A stretch of 64,000 bases of DNA from Paenibacillus sp. OK003 (GCF_900109515.1 NZ_FOBD01000001.1:310001-374000), one strand, 5' to 3'. Positions 1 through 9,595 are shown, numbered from the stretch's first letter. The notes: generated from the letters alone by a model not told the origin. Numbers and translations are program-made.

Positions 1-774
1 TCGAAATGGGATATTTCGTGGATATCTCTGCTCATGGTGTTGATTGGATCAACCTTGGTCATCGCTTCGGCTTGTGTCATTAACAACTACTGGGATCGTG
101 AGTTGGATCAGAAGATGGAGCGCACCAAAAAACGGATGGATTACATCAATCATCTTAAACCCAAGTTTGTATTGGGGTATGGAATTGTTCTTGGTGTAGT
201 TGGTTTTGTGCTGCTGTACTTCCTGGTCAATCCGTTATCCGGTTGGATGGCACTGCTTGGATGGTTTGCTTATATCGTGATCTACACGATGTGGCTCAAA
301 CGCAGCTCGACCTGGAGTACATCATTGGGTGGAATTGCGGGGGCGATGCCGCCTGTAATCGGTTATTGTGCGGTAACCAATCAGATTGATGCAGGTGCCT
401 GGTTGCTGTTTGCGCTATTATTTCTGTGGCAGCCACCTCACTTCTGGTCACTCGGGATTCGCAGAGTGGAAGAATATCGTGCAGCCGGTTTCCCACTGTT
501 GCCGGTAGTCAAAGGTGTGAAGCGCACAAAGGTGCAGATGATTCCTTACGTGTTTCTATTGCTTCCTGCTGTATTTCTGTTGTATTACTACAACTACGTT
601 GGACTTGTGTTTCTGCTTGTATCCGTCATTGGTGGTTTGATCTGGTTTGTCCATACACTAAGCGGATTGAAAACTCAGGATAATGAGAAGTGGGCCAAGG
701 TTAACTTTCTGATCTCCGTCAATTATCTCATGGTTGTATTCATTGTCATGGTGGCAAACACAACCTGGTCCTGA
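1..774 (+). CDS. ctaB: Protoheme IX farnesyltransferase (heme O synthase), 5' end outside window
   Basis: The reading frame is open from base 1, so the true start lies upstream; 257 residues are visible of a family usually near 300. It is a polytopic membrane prenyltransferase that adds a farnesyl group to heme B to give heme O for terminal oxidases. The first aspartate-rich motif is visible as NNYWDRELDQKMERT at about residues 27-41 of the visible part, followed by alternating hydrophobic segments and the family pattern LFLWQPPHFWSLGI near the middle. An internal ATG at 34 falls inside the first membrane region and is not the start. Its usual partners (ctaA, cytochrome oxidase genes) would be upstream, outside the window. 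Confidence 0.95.
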   Translation, partial: SKWDISWISLLMVLIGSTLVIASACVINNYWDRELDQKMERTKKRMDYINHLKPKFVLGYGIVLGVVGFVLLYFLVNPLSGWMALLGWFAYIVIYTMWLKRSSTWSTSLGGIAGAMPPVIGYCAVTNQIDAGAWLLFALLFLWQPPHFWSLGIRRVEEYRAAGFPLLPVVKGVKRTKVQMIPYVFLLLPAVFLLYYYNYVGLVFLLVSVIGGLIWFVHTLSGLKTQDNEKWAKVNFLISVNYLMVVFIVMVANTTWS

Positions 775-957
775 GCGAAACATCACTTTTGTAAAATATT
801 CGAATATGAAGATGCCAAGTTAGCTGGCACCTTACGAAAAAGCACGCTGTAGAATAGGCTTGGACAACCTGTGGTTGTTCCGGCGTACTTCTCGGGGTGT
901 TTTTTTGCTATAATTATACTTTGGAAAATGATTTTGGAAGAATGGGAAGTGGAGTAG

Positions 958-1440
958 ATGAATGATTTACAGCAGGCTATCCTCTTGAGGACGGAGGGGA
1001 AAATGCATGAGGCGATAGAGCTGCTGCAGGAACTGGCATTACAGGAACCGGACAATGCGCAGGTTTGGTACCAGTTGGCTTGGGCTCATGATTCACTTGG
1101 ACTGGAGCGGGCAGCGGTACCGCATTATGAGAAGGCTCTAAGCCTGGGGCTTCCGGCTGAGGACAGGACAGGTGCCATACTTGGACTTGGCAGCACGTAT
1201 CGGACTCTGGGGCAATATGAGCAGGCGAAGGCCTGGTTTGAAAAGGGACTAAGTGAATTCCCGGAGAACCGGGAATTTGAAGTTTTTCTGGCCATGGTGC
1301 TCTATAATCTGGGCGAGCATGCGGAGGCAATGAAGCGGCTGCTGGTACAACTGGCCGATACATCAAAGGATAAGGGAATAACCGACTACAGCAGAGCTAT
1401 CCGTTTCTATGCAGATCAGCTGGATCGGGTATGGGACTAA
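958..1440 (+). CDS. Tetratricopeptide repeat protein
   Basis: A 160-residue soluble protein made of about three to four TPR units, recognisable by the spacing of W/L/G/Y/A/P positions (for example VWYQLAWAHDSLG, GLGSTYRTLGQYEQAKAWFEKGL and FLAMVLYNLGEHAEAM). TPR proteins act as protein-binding scaffolds; no catalytic motif is seen and the partner is unknown. A GGAG sequence at 951-954 precedes the ATG. A TATAAT at 909-914 could be its -10 box, but no good -35 is present. It sits alone between ctaB and a gene on the opposite strand. Confidence 0.85.
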   Translation: MNDLQQAILLRTEGKMHEAIELLQELALQEPDNAQVWYQLAWAHDSLGLERAAVPHYEKALSLGLPAEDRTGAILGLGSTYRTLGQYEQAKAWFEKGLSEFPENREFEVFLAMVLYNLGEHAEAMKRLLVQLADTSKDKGITDYSRAIRFYADQLDRVWD

Positions 1441-1459
1441 GTGAGTCATGGAGGACAGG

Positions 1460-2335
1460 TTAGAACGATGGAGTTAGCCATTCCTGTACCGCTTTGATAA
1501 AACGACGTGAAGCAGGGGACAGATTGGTGAGAGACGGGCATGCGATGCCAATGGTACGAAAAGGATCTCCAGTGAGAGGAACAAGAGCGAGCTCGTTCGT
1601 ATGGTGTTGAAGAACCATTTCAGGCAAGAGACTGATGCCCAGACCGTTTCGAACCATCGCCATGATGGCCTGATCTTCGGCGACCTCATAGACCACATTC
1701 AGCTTGGCTGCATGCTGCCGGATCAACCGTTCGATCTCGTTATCACCACCCCATTTAGGCAAAATAAAGGGCTGTTCCAGCAGTACATCAAATGAAACAG
1801 ACTTCTCCGTAGCGAGTGGATGTTCCAGAGGCAGGATGCACATCATCCTGTCTTTTTGTAATAGAATCGTCTCAAAAGGCGAAGAATCGCCAAGGGACAG
1901 AAAACCAAGATCGATGGCACCTCCAGCCAGCCAGCCTTCAATTTCAGCATAGTCCCCCTCCCACAGCTTAATTTCGATGCCGGGATGACCGAGGCGAAAT
2001 TGCTTCAGGATGCCAGGCAGCCACTGCGTGGATACACTGGCGAATGTGCCAATACGCACGGTTCCAATCTCGGCGCCGCGAATTAATGAAATTTCCTGGT
2101 TCATCAGTTCCGTCCACCGCAGAATTTCACGAGTATAGCCCAGAATGCGTTCCCCTTCGGCAGTTAGTCGTACACCGGAGCGGCCTCGATTCAGCAGTGA
2201 AAAACCACACTCGGTCTCCAGACTGGCGATGGCATGACTGACGGCAGATTGGGTAATATTCAATGCTTCTGCTGCTTTGGTGAGGCTGCCGTATTCCACT
2301 ACCGCATTCAAAATTTCGTATTTGACCAATGACAT
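1460..2335 (-). CDS. LysR family transcriptional regulator
   Basis: A 291-residue LysR-type regulator. The N-terminal winged helix-turn-helix is clear at residues about 4-62 (SLTKAAEALNITQSAVSHAI), followed by the linker helix and a two-lobe effector-binding domain from about residue 90 (VRIGTFASVSTQWLPGIL). It is divergent from the EamA transporter at 2501 across a 165-bp AT-rich region. That arrangement is typical of a LysR regulator controlling the neighbouring gene and itself, but this is inference. The ligand cannot be told from sequence. Confidence 0.93.
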   Translation of the reverse strand: MSLVKYEILNAVVEYGSLTKAAEALNITQSAVSHAIASLETECGFSLLNRGRSGVRLTAEGERILGYTREILRWTELMNQEISLIRGAEIGTVRIGTFASVSTQWLPGILKQFRLGHPGIEIKLWEGDYAEIEGWLAGGAIDLGFLSLGDSSPFETILLQKDRMMCILPLEHPLATEKSVSFDVLLEQPFILPKWGGDNEIERLIRQHAAKLNVVYEVAEDQAIMAMVRNGLGISLLPEMVLQHHTNELALVPLTGDPFRTIGIACPSLTNLSPASRRFIKAVQEWLTPSF

Positions 2336-2500
2336 GAAAGATTCCGTTCCTCTCTTTATTTAATACATGAGTTTATTTCATATTAACTATTATAAATATT
2401 CATTTTTATAATGCAAAGAGATCGTTTATACTTGCCAAGGCGAGTTAGTTCGACAGAGCCTTGGTCAGATTACAATACATAGAATGAAGGTAGAAGCAAG

Positions 2501-3448
2501 ATGAACGGAGTACGTGCACCACAAGGTCAGGCATCAAGAAGAGCGGATTTGCAGATGCTGCTCGCAACGGTAATATGGGGATCATCCTATCTGTTTATGA
2601 AATCAGGATTGGAGTCCATGCAGGAGTTGAATTTGGTCGCTTTCCGGTTTGGAATTGCCTTTATCGCGGCGGCTGTCCTTTTCCATCGGCGACTCTTCCA
2701 AATGGACCGCAGAACACTTGCAGCAGGGGCTATTATGGGAACAGCGTTATTTGCGGCCTTTGTATTTATCACGTATGGAGTACAGCGCACAACGGCTTCC
2801 CAGGCAGGTTTTTTGATCAGTTTGGCAGTGATCTTTGTGCCCATCCTGACGACAATTCTGCACCGGCGAATGCCAGACTTGCGGTTAACGATAAGTATTC
2901 TCGTGGCGGTAACCGGGCTTGCATTGTTGACACTTCAACATGAGCTTAGTCTGCATATGGGGGATATCCTTTGCATTCTCGCAGCATTAGTGTATGCGAT
3001 CTACATTATGATTGCTGGCAAGTATACGCCAAAGCATGATCCACTAACGCTGGGAACGGTTCAACTAGGCGTTGCGGCCCTGTGGGGGCTGGCAGCTACA
3101 TTTCTGCTGGAGACACCACGTTTACCTGACACACCTCAATCTTGGGCGGCCATTCTGGGTCTGGGAGTACTGTGCAGCGGCATTGGCTACATTTTGCAGA
3201 CTCTTGCCCAGCGGCATGCATCACCAACGAGAACGAGTCTGATCTTTTCGCTCGAACCACTGTTTGCAGCAGCATTTGCATTTACCTTTCAAGGGGAGTC
3301 CCTTACACTGCAAGGGTATGCGGGTGCAGCACTGATGCTCATTGGTGTCCTGATTACGGAGATCAAAGTCCCTTATCCGGTATTCTGGCGCAGAAAGCGG
3401 ACAACATTGCAGACCGAACTGGGAGATCAGGGAGCACCGGGAGTATAA
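2501..3448 (+). CDS. EamA/DMT family transporter (10 TM)
   Basis: A 315-residue integral membrane protein with ten predicted hydrophobic helices in two five-helix repeats, typical of the drug/metabolite transporter superfamily (EamA domains). Characteristic stretches are LLATVIWGSSYLFMKSG in the first repeat and PTRTSLIFSLEPLFAA near the end of the second. Members export amino acids, metabolites or drugs; the substrate is not identifiable. It starts 165 bp from the divergent LysR gene, a likely regulator. The GAAGG about 10 bases before ATG serves as ribosome binding site. A good intrinsic terminator follows. Confidence 0.92.
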   Translation: MNGVRAPQGQASRRADLQMLLATVIWGSSYLFMKSGLESMQELNLVAFRFGIAFIAAAVLFHRRLFQMDRRTLAAGAIMGTALFAAFVFITYGVQRTTASQAGFLISLAVIFVPILTTILHRRMPDLRLTISILVAVTGLALLTLQHELSLHMGDILCILAALVYAIYIMIAGKYTPKHDPLTLGTVQLGVAALWGLAATFLLETPRLPDTPQSWAAILGLGVLCSGIGYILQTLAQRHASPTRTSLIFSLEPLFAAAFAFTFQGESLTLQGYAGAALMLIGVLITEIKVPYPVFWRRKRTTLQTELGDQGAPGV

Positions 3449-3465
3449 TTTAGAAATAAAGCAAG

Positions 3466-3512
3466 AGTTCTTCCATCATCTTCCTAGTGAAGGTGTTGGT
3501 GGAACTTTTTTT
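3466..3512 (+). terminator. Rho-independent terminator after EamA gene
   Basis: An 18-bp stem with a few mismatches or wobble pairs, between AGTTCTTCCATCATCTTC and GAAGGTGTTGGTGGAACT, with loop CTAGT, is followed by seven T. Confidence 0.85.
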
Positions 3513-3554
3513 GTTATTTATCCGAGATCGTTTCAGAATTCCTAGAAAATAATT

Positions 3555-3616
3555 AACCTAACAAAATGAAGTTTTTCATAACTTGTTTTGTTGAATTCCT
3601 TCTTTTATGCTACACT
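3555..3616 (+). promoter_or_regulatory. Promoter and probable operator of the LacI-family gene
   Basis: A promoter is visible: TTGTTG (3588-3593), 17-bp spacer, TACACT (3611-3616). It is overlapped by an inverted repeat AACAAAA (3560-3566) / TTTTGTT (3586-3592) with an inner palindrome ATGAA-GTTT-TTCAT (3566-3579). The 11-mer AACCTAACAAA (3555-3565) recurs exactly at 4882-4892 in front of the beta-mannosidase gene. I infer autoregulation by the LacI protein and shared control of both genes. Confidence 0.6.
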
Positions 3617-3640
3617 AAATGAAAAATAAAGGAAAAACGG

Positions 3641-4675
3641 GTGAGAAGGATGGCCAAAAGAGTAACCATGCAGCAAATTGCCGATGCTGCGGGGGTATCC
3701 AAATTCGCAGTCTCTCGAGCGTTGACCGGCAAACCTGGTGTCAGTGAACATACCCGGGAGATGATTGTCAGGACGGCAGGACAGCTCGGATATTTCAAAG
3801 CTGAACCGAAGCGTTATCTGGTGGAAACCCCTGCTGAACCGGAGATGAAGATGGACAGGCAGGGGACTATTCTGATCTTGTTTCCTAACATTCGTTCACA
3901 GAATCGCTCCTCCCTGTACTGGGGTCCCATCTTTGACGGAATATCTGCACGCCTGAATGAGAAGGGCATGGATATCCTAACCTTGACGGAACCTTCCTCG
4001 GATCGCATGTTTTCGGTGCTTAATCCTGAAGCCATCAGCGGAATTATTACCGTCGGTTCCATCTCCACATCCGTATTGCTCGAGATTTATCGACTGCATA
4101 TTCCACTTGTGATGGTTGATCATGAAGACCCGGCAATTCATGGAGACACGATATTTACAGATAACATGAAATGCATGCAGGAACTGGTGCTGATGCTCGT
4201 TGGAAAAGGCTACAGACGGCTGCAGTTTGCTGGCCAATTGCCTGATGCAGCCAGTTTCAGAGAGCGATGGCTCGGTTATCGTTCGGTAGTGGAAGAGATG
4301 CAGCTGCAGGTTTCACAGCAAGCAGATTTGCTGGGACCTGATCTGGATCACATTCGGGAATCGATTGTGGGTATGAAGATGGAGGATATCCCCGAAGTGA
4401 TGGTATGTGCCAACGACCACATGGCCGCTGTTGTGATTGGTGCACTTCAAAGCAGAGGCATTGAGGTGCCGGAGCGCTGTGCAGTGACCGGATTCGATAA
4501 TACCCGTACAGCAGAGCCTATTCTTGCTACGGTGCATATCGATAAGGAAAATCTGGGCAGACGTGCGGTGGACCAGTTATTATGGCGTATGGAGCATCCG
4601 GACGGGCCTTTTGAAAGAAAGCTGATCTATTCGGAATTAATCATTCGTGATGAGTACAATGCTATTTTACCGTGA
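3641..4675 (+). CDS. LacI family transcriptional regulator
   Basis: A 344-residue LacI/GalR regulator. The DNA-binding domain is at residues about 5-55 (TMQQIADAAGVSKFAVSRAL, then a hinge-helix region), followed by a periplasmic-binding-protein-like sugar sensor from about residue 74 that ends with the typical TGFDNTRTAEPILATVHI pattern. The GTG at 3641 has AAAGGA 7 bases upstream; an ATG at 3650 is the alternative and would remove three residues. It lies directly upstream of the beta-mannosidase and probably represses it until a manno-oligosaccharide or derivative is bound; the effector is inference. Confidence 0.93.
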   Translation: MRRMAKRVTMQQIADAAGVSKFAVSRALTGKPGVSEHTREMIVRTAGQLGYFKAEPKRYLVETPAEPEMKMDRQGTILILFPNIRSQNRSSLYWGPIFDGISARLNEKGMDILTLTEPSSDRMFSVLNPEAISGIITVGSISTSVLLEIYRLHIPLVMVDHEDPAIHGDTIFTDNMKCMQELVLMLVGKGYRRLQFAGQLPDAASFRERWLGYRSVVEEMQLQVSQQADLLGPDLDHIRESIVGMKMEDIPEVMVCANDHMAAVVIGALQSRGIEVPERCAVTGFDNTRTAEPILATVHIDKENLGRRAVDQLLWRMEHPDGPFERKLIYSELIIRDEYNAILP

Positions 4676-4740
4676 AGCTAACGAACGTGAATCGGTAATG
4701 AGAAAAATAACACACGCCAATGCGCTATAAACTTGGGGTG

Positions 4741-4776
4741 AAAAGACATGGAGACATTGGGCTTCATGTCTTTTTT
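4741..4776 (+). terminator. Terminator after LacI-family gene
   Basis: The stem AAAAGACATG / CATGTCTTTT encloses a 14-base loop and runs into a T tract. Confidence 0.85.
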
Positions 4777-4845
4777 TGTTTATCGGATATATTTTTTAGA
4801 AATAATCCACAAAACAGATTGACTGAATTGAGCATATCATGTTAA

Positions 4846-4897
4846 TTTTGTTTTGTAAGTTATTCGTTTTTATGATAACAAAACCTAACAAATTGTT
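4846..4897 (+). promoter_or_regulatory. Promoter and probable LacI-type operator of beta-mannosidase gene
   Basis: TTGTTT (4848-4853), 17-bp spacer, TATGAT (4871-4876) form a promoter. TTTTGTT (4846-4852) and AACAAAA (4877-4883) flank it as an inverted pair. Downstream lie AACCTAACAAA (4882-4892), identical to a site before the LacI gene, and the palindrome AACAA-A-TTGTT (4887-4897). Confidence 0.6.
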
Positions 4898-4933
4898 TTT
4901 CAAACTACTTCATTAATGATAACGGAGGCTGTC

Positions 4934-7483
4934 ATGAGCAAAATACAATCGCAGACTTTTCAGAATTGGACGTTCAAGGCTTGTGAAGATCAGGAATGGT
5001 TGCCGGCTCACGTACCCGGCTGTGTGCATACGGATTTGCTGAAACTGGGTAAAATTCCGGACCCTTTCTATGGAACTAACGAAAAAGAAGTTCAATGGGT
5101 CGATAAGAAAGACTGGGAATATCGTACCGAATTTGATGTGAATGAAGCACTGCTGTCGCAGCAGCATCTGGAGCTGGTTTTTGATGGTCTGGATACATAT
5201 GCAGATGTGTATGTAAATGAACAACATGTATTGTCAGCAGACAATATGTTCCGGGTGTGGACAGTCGATGTGAAATCTGTTGTAAAGGCAAATGGCAACA
5301 TTTTACGAATACGCTTTCGTTCTCCGATCCATGAAGATCTGCCGAAGCTGGAGAAGCTCGGATATGCCCTGCCTGCATCGAATGATCAATCCGACGTGGG
5401 GGGACTAGGCGACAAAAGAGTGAGTATTTTTGCACGGAAAGCCCCGTATCACTACGGTTGGGATTGGGGTCCACGTTTTGTAACCAGCGGAATCTGGCGT
5501 GAAGCACGCCTTGAAGGCTGGACGGACGTACGAATTAATGATGTATTCATTCAGCAAAATGAAGTAACCGCTCCTTCCGCTTCGCTCACTGCGGTCGTGG
5601 AAGTAGAAACTTCGCAATCCATTGAAGCGATCATTCGAGTAGGAACGGATGAACAGAGTTGGGCGCAGGCTGTAACCCTGAAACCGGGCGTCCAAACTGT
5701 GGAGGTCCCAATCTCTATGGTTGAGCCGAAGCTGTGGTGGAGCCGCGGATTGGGTGACCCGCATATGTATTCTTTCCATACGGAAGTGATTCAGGGCGAA
5801 CAGGCTGTGGCTGAGTCTACAGTCAAAACGGGTATTCGGTCCATTCGTCTGGTTCGTGACAAAGATGAAGCGGGAGCATCATTTTATTTTGAGTTAAATG
5901 GAGTTGCTGTCTTTGCCAAAGGGGCGAACCACATTCCCAATGACAGCTTCATAACTGAAGTGACGCGTGAGCGTTATCTGCATGAGATTGTATCTGCTGC
6001 CGAGTCGAACATGAATATGCTCCGTGTATGGGGTGGTGGCTTCTATGAAGAAGACGTGTTCTACGAGTTGTGTGACGAATATGGGTTGCTCGTTTGGCAG
6101 GACTTTATGTTTGCTTGCAGCATGTATCCTGGAGACGAGGCTTTCCTGAACAGTGTGAAGCATGAGGCGATTGATAATGTGAAACGTCTGCGTAATCATC
6201 CAAGCATTGTGCTGTGGTGTGGTAATAACGAGATTGATTCAGCGTGGGCACATTACATTGAGGATGGCGGCTGGGGCTGGAAAAAAGATTACAACGCCGA
6301 GCAAAGAGAACGCATTTGGGCGGATTACGAAGCTATTTTTCATGATCTTTTGCCAGAAGTGGTGGAAACCTATGCTCCTGATGTGGATTATTGGCCTTCT
6401 TCACCACTGGTATCCCTGTCGGGCGACGACAAGCAGCATGCTCACCCCTCCACATCGGAAGGGGATATCCACTATTGGGGTGTGTGGCATAATGTGGAGC
6501 CCTTTGAGAACTACAACGTTCATGTTGGCCGCTTCATGAGTGAGTATGGCTTCCAGTCCTTCCCTGAATATGATTCGGTTCGCAAGTATGCGGAGGAAGA
6601 GGATCTGGCGCTGGAGTCTGAAGTCATGCTGGCGCATCAGAAGAACGGGGCAGGTAATCGTCTGATCAAGCAATACATGGATATGTACATGCATGAACCG
6701 AAGGATTTCCCATCCTTCCTCTATATGAGCCAAGTGCTTCAGGCTGAGGCGATGAAAACAGCCATTGAGGCTCACCGTCGCCGCAAGCCGTTCTGTATGG
6801 GAACGCTCTACTGGCAGATGAATGATTGCTGGCCGGTGGCTTCCTGGGCGGGAATGGATTACTTTGGACGCTGGAAAGCATTGCAATATTACGCGAAACG
6901 CAGCTTCAGCGATATCTTGGTATCGGTAGATGGTACGAAGGAAGATGTGACGGATATTTATCTCATCTCGGATCAGCTTGAACCTGTGAAAGGCAAACTC
7001 CTGTTACGCCTGATTGACTTTGATGGTACAGTTTATCGTGAGGAAGAGCATGAAGTCGCTTTGGCATCCAACTCTGGTCAACAGGTGCTGTCATTGAGCC
7101 AGGCGGAATGGCTGGAAGGCCGCGATGCTGCAACAACATTGCTGCGTATTGATCTGAAGCAGGATGGGGCAGCCGACATCACACAGGAACATTATTTTGC
7201 ACCTTCAAAGGATATTGCATTGCAACCAGCGCAAATTAAGGTAACCGAAGTTACCGAGAATGATGGCGTACATCTGGTCCTGGAAAGTAATGTGCTTGCA
7301 AAACAAGTATGGATTTCTACTGAGGCAGAATGGGTGTTCTCGGACAATTTCTTCGACCTCATTCCGGGTATTCCTGTGAAAGTCAAGTTCACCTCCAGAG
7401 GGGAATTACAGGGATCTGATGGTACTGTCTCCAAGGCGGGGGCCATCCAGGTTCGTTCCATGGCTGACTTTATCAAATTGTAA
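4934..7483 (+). CDS. Beta-mannosidase, glycoside hydrolase family 2
   Basis: A cytoplasmic (no signal peptide) 849-residue GH2 enzyme that releases terminal beta-D-mannose from manno-oligosaccharides. Order: jelly-roll sugar-binding domain (about 1-180), immunoglobulin-like domain (about 190-295), TIM barrel (about 300-650), C-terminal beta domains. The acid/base glutamate is E433 in WCGNNEID and the nucleophile is E537 in SEYGFQSFPEYDS, the beta-mannosidase rather than beta-galactosidase pattern. I chose the ATG at 4934 because GGAGG (4924-4928) precedes it; an in-frame ATG at 4916 would place that site inside the gene. It is probably repressed by the adjacent LacI protein. Confidence 0.95.
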   Translation: MSKIQSQTFQNWTFKACEDQEWLPAHVPGCVHTDLLKLGKIPDPFYGTNEKEVQWVDKKDWEYRTEFDVNEALLSQQHLELVFDGLDTYADVYVNEQHVLSADNMFRVWTVDVKSVVKANGNILRIRFRSPIHEDLPKLEKLGYALPASNDQSDVGGLGDKRVSIFARKAPYHYGWDWGPRFVTSGIWREARLEGWTDVRINDVFIQQNEVTAPSASLTAVVEVETSQSIEAIIRVGTDEQSWAQAVTLKPGVQTVEVPISMVEPKLWWSRGLGDPHMYSFHTEVIQGEQAVAESTVKTGIRSIRLVRDKDEAGASFYFELNGVAVFAKGANHIPNDSFITEVTRERYLHEIVSAAESNMNMLRVWGGGFYEEDVFYELCDEYGLLVWQDFMFACSMYPGDEAFLNSVKHEAIDNVKRLRNHPSIVLWCGNNEIDSAWAHYIEDGGWGWKKDYNAEQRERIWADYEAIFHDLLPEVVETYAPDVDYWPSSPLVSLSGDDKQHAHPSTSEGDIHYWGVWHNVEPFENYNVHVGRFMSEYGFQSFPEYDSVRKYAEEEDLALESEVMLAHQKNGAGNRLIKQYMDMYMHEPKDFPSFLYMSQVLQAEAMKTAIEAHRRRKPFCMGTLYWQMNDCWPVASWAGMDYFGRWKALQYYAKRSFSDILVSVDGTKEDVTDIYLISDQLEPVKGKLLLRLIDFDGTVYREEEHEVALASNSGQQVLSLSQAEWLEGRDAATTLLRIDLKQDGAADITQEHYFAPSKDIALQPAQIKVTEVTENDGVHLVLESNVLAKQVWISTEAEWVFSDNFFDLIPGIPVKVKFTSRGELQGSDGTVSKAGAIQVRSMADFIKL

Positions 7484-7523
7484 TCAAGTAAGATTGGTTT
7501 ATGTTGTTAACGCCCAATTCTTT

Positions 7524-7564
7524 AAGGCCCGGATGCACTTGATGTGCATACCCGGGCCTTTTCA
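7524..7564. terminator. Bidirectional terminator between convergent glycosidase genes
   Basis: The long stem AAGGCCCGG...TGCAC / GTGCA...CCCGGGCCTT is followed by TTTT on the plus strand and preceded by an A-rich side, so it can serve both converging genes. Confidence 0.8.
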
Positions 7565-7600
7565 TGGTTCATTTTGTTTTAAGCGCAGAGATGTTACATA

Positions 7601-9595
7601 TTATTGAATCTCCAAGATTTCGATATCATACGGCTCCAGTTCCAATCGAGGTCCTTTCATAGTTCCATTCAATGCACTTTTGTATGATGCTTGCAACGGA
7701 ATGGAGACAGATTCAGGACTTAGATTCAGGATGAAACGAAACGTTCCATTCGGTCCTGAGCGGGTTGTCACCTGGACACCGTCTGGCAGGGTTTGAATCC
7801 CGGATAGGCCACATTGTTCAGCGATGTTTTGCAGTAACTGGCTCAGATAAGCTTCATCCGGCTGGGTCGCTACATAATAGACAGCACCTTTACCCCAGTT
7901 GTTTTGGGTGACAGCCGCACTTTCGGCATAAAATTGATCCGCATAAACCGCAATCGCCTGTGCCGTGTCCAGTTCCAACACATCAGCCCATTGTGAAGCA
8001 GCATATGTATTGCCCTTCTCATCCCGAATCTGAATTTGGTCACCACCAATGGGGTCATATTCGGTAACACGCACGCCCGAGCAAGCAGATAACATACCTG
8101 GAAGTGGCTCCATGACACAGACGTTGTTATCGTTTTTGACACCGGTGCGATGCGTTAAGACCAATATGCCACCATCCGCTGCAAAAGCTTGCAGACGTTC
8201 CGTGGTGCTCTCGTCCAGCAGATACAAGTGCGGTGCGATGATGATTTTGTAGCCATCGAGCGCTTCCGAGGAATGGATAACATCTGTACTAATTCCCCAT
8301 TTGGTTAGGGCACGATGCCATACTTTTATATTTTCGTAGTACTCCAGTCCTTCCGCCTGTGGCTGAATTCGTAGAGCGTTTAACTGATCATGCGAATGCA
8401 GGATGGCGACTTCGTTCTGCAATGTTGAGCCTTGCAGACGTTCACCCAGACTGTTCACTTCGGTACACAGTTGCTGAAACTCCTTGAACCGTCGCCCTGG
8501 AACATTGCTGTGATCAATCAGTCCGTGCCAGAACTGTTCTGCTCCACTAGTGGCACTGCGCCAGCGGAAATGCACGACCGCATCCGCTCCACGGGCAATA
8601 GTCTGCCATGAGTAAGCACGCAAGAAGCCGGGCTGGGGTGTACGCCACATCGGAAACCAGCATCCTGGAGGTCCGCTAAGCTGCTCCATAATCCAGAAAT
8701 TTCGGCGTTTGATGCCACGTGTTAGATCTAGCGACAAAGCGCCACTGTAAGGTGCGGTGTCCGTTTTGTTAGGTGAAGGGTTGGGATAGTAATCAAAAGA
8801 AGCGAAATCCAGATCCTGACCGATTTTATATTGATCTGCCTTTTGCGGATAGCTATGAAAATTATGAGTGACAAAATGATCGGGACAGTTATGCCGAATG
8901 ATCTCGATTTGGATGCTTTGAAAAGCCACAATGGAATCCGACTGAAAACGGGAGTAGTCCAGCAGGAACGAAGGATTCTGAAACGGAGAGCCGCAATATG
9001 GTGGCGTCACCTGTTCCCAATCGCTGTATTCTCCACTCCAGACAACAGTACCCCAAGCCTGGTTGAGCTGCCCTAGTGAAATGTAACGGGCTCGAACCCA
9101 CTCGCGAAAAGCCTCTGAACAAGCAGTACACTGACAATCCGTGAAACTGAATTCATTATCAGTCTGCCAGCCAATCACAGCCGGATGTCCTGCATATCGC
9201 TCGCTCAGCTTCTGAACAATTCGTGCACTGTACGTCCGCATGCTCGAACTGTTATAACAGCGGTGGCCGCGGACTCCTTCATGGTACAACTGTCCACTTG
9301 GCAGCACCGGCAGAATATCAGGACATTTTTTGGTGAGCCACCGTGGTGGTGTCATCGTTGGTGTACCGATCACCACCTGGAGCCCATTGCGATGAAGGGT
9401 ATCGAGCGCCTGATCAAGCCATGTCCAATCGAATTGTCCATCGGCAGGCTCCATTCGACTCCAGGCAAATTCACCCACACGTACAATACGTACACCACTA
9501 TCGGCCATTAATCGGGCATCCTGCTCCCACAGATTAGGGTCCCAATGTTCAGGATAATAATCAACACCCATTTGAATAGGTCGGTTTTGGTTCAT
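7601..9595 (-). CDS. Beta-galactosidase, glycoside hydrolase family 42
   Basis: A 664-residue intracellular GH42 enzyme hydrolysing beta-galactosides. Domain A (TIM barrel, about 1-390) begins with MGVDYYPEHW. The acid/base is E148 in WQTDNEFS and the nucleophile E304 in WIMEQLSGPPG. The zinc-type cysteines seen in many GH42 proteins are present (C113, C154, C156, C159). The trimerisation domain and a beta C-terminal domain follow. The start at 9595 (MNQNRPIQMG) has AAAGGAG ten bases upstream; a longer frame to 9676 lacks a suitable ribosome binding site. It is divergent from an AraC-type gene at 9789, the likely activator. Confidence 0.95.
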   Translation of the reverse strand: MNQNRPIQMGVDYYPEHWDPNLWEQDARLMADSGVRIVRVGEFAWSRMEPADGQFDWTWLDQALDTLHRNGLQVVIGTPTMTPPRWLTKKCPDILPVLPSGQLYHEGVRGHRCYNSSSMRTYSARIVQKLSERYAGHPAVIGWQTDNEFSFTDCQCTACSEAFREWVRARYISLGQLNQAWGTVVWSGEYSDWEQVTPPYCGSPFQNPSFLLDYSRFQSDSIVAFQSIQIEIIRHNCPDHFVTHNFHSYPQKADQYKIGQDLDFASFDYYPNPSPNKTDTAPYSGALSLDLTRGIKRRNFWIMEQLSGPPGCWFPMWRTPQPGFLRAYSWQTIARGADAVVHFRWRSATSGAEQFWHGLIDHSNVPGRRFKEFQQLCTEVNSLGERLQGSTLQNEVAILHSHDQLNALRIQPQAEGLEYYENIKVWHRALTKWGISTDVIHSSEALDGYKIIIAPHLYLLDESTTERLQAFAADGGILVLTHRTGVKNDNNVCVMEPLPGMLSACSGVRVTEYDPIGGDQIQIRDEKGNTYAASQWADVLELDTAQAIAVYADQFYAESAAVTQNNWGKGAVYYVATQPDEAYLSQLLQNIAEQCGLSGIQTLPDGVQVTTRSGPNGTFRFILNLSPESVSIPLQASYKSALNGTMKGPRLELEPYDIEILEIQ

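Noticed and set aside
862-906. GGACAACC/GGTTGTTC hairpin and T run after ctaB, considered as terminator
   Set aside because: About 18 bases separate the stem from the T run and the stem cannot be extended to it.
3525-3545. Possible cre site near ATCGTTTCAG upstream of the LacI gene
   Set aside because: Only about 9 of 14 consensus positions fit.
8764-8774. TTTTGTTAGGT inside the GH42 gene, whose complement resembles the shared LacI-site 11-mer
   Set aside because: It lies within coding sequence far from a start and lacks the paired inverted repeat, so chance is enough.
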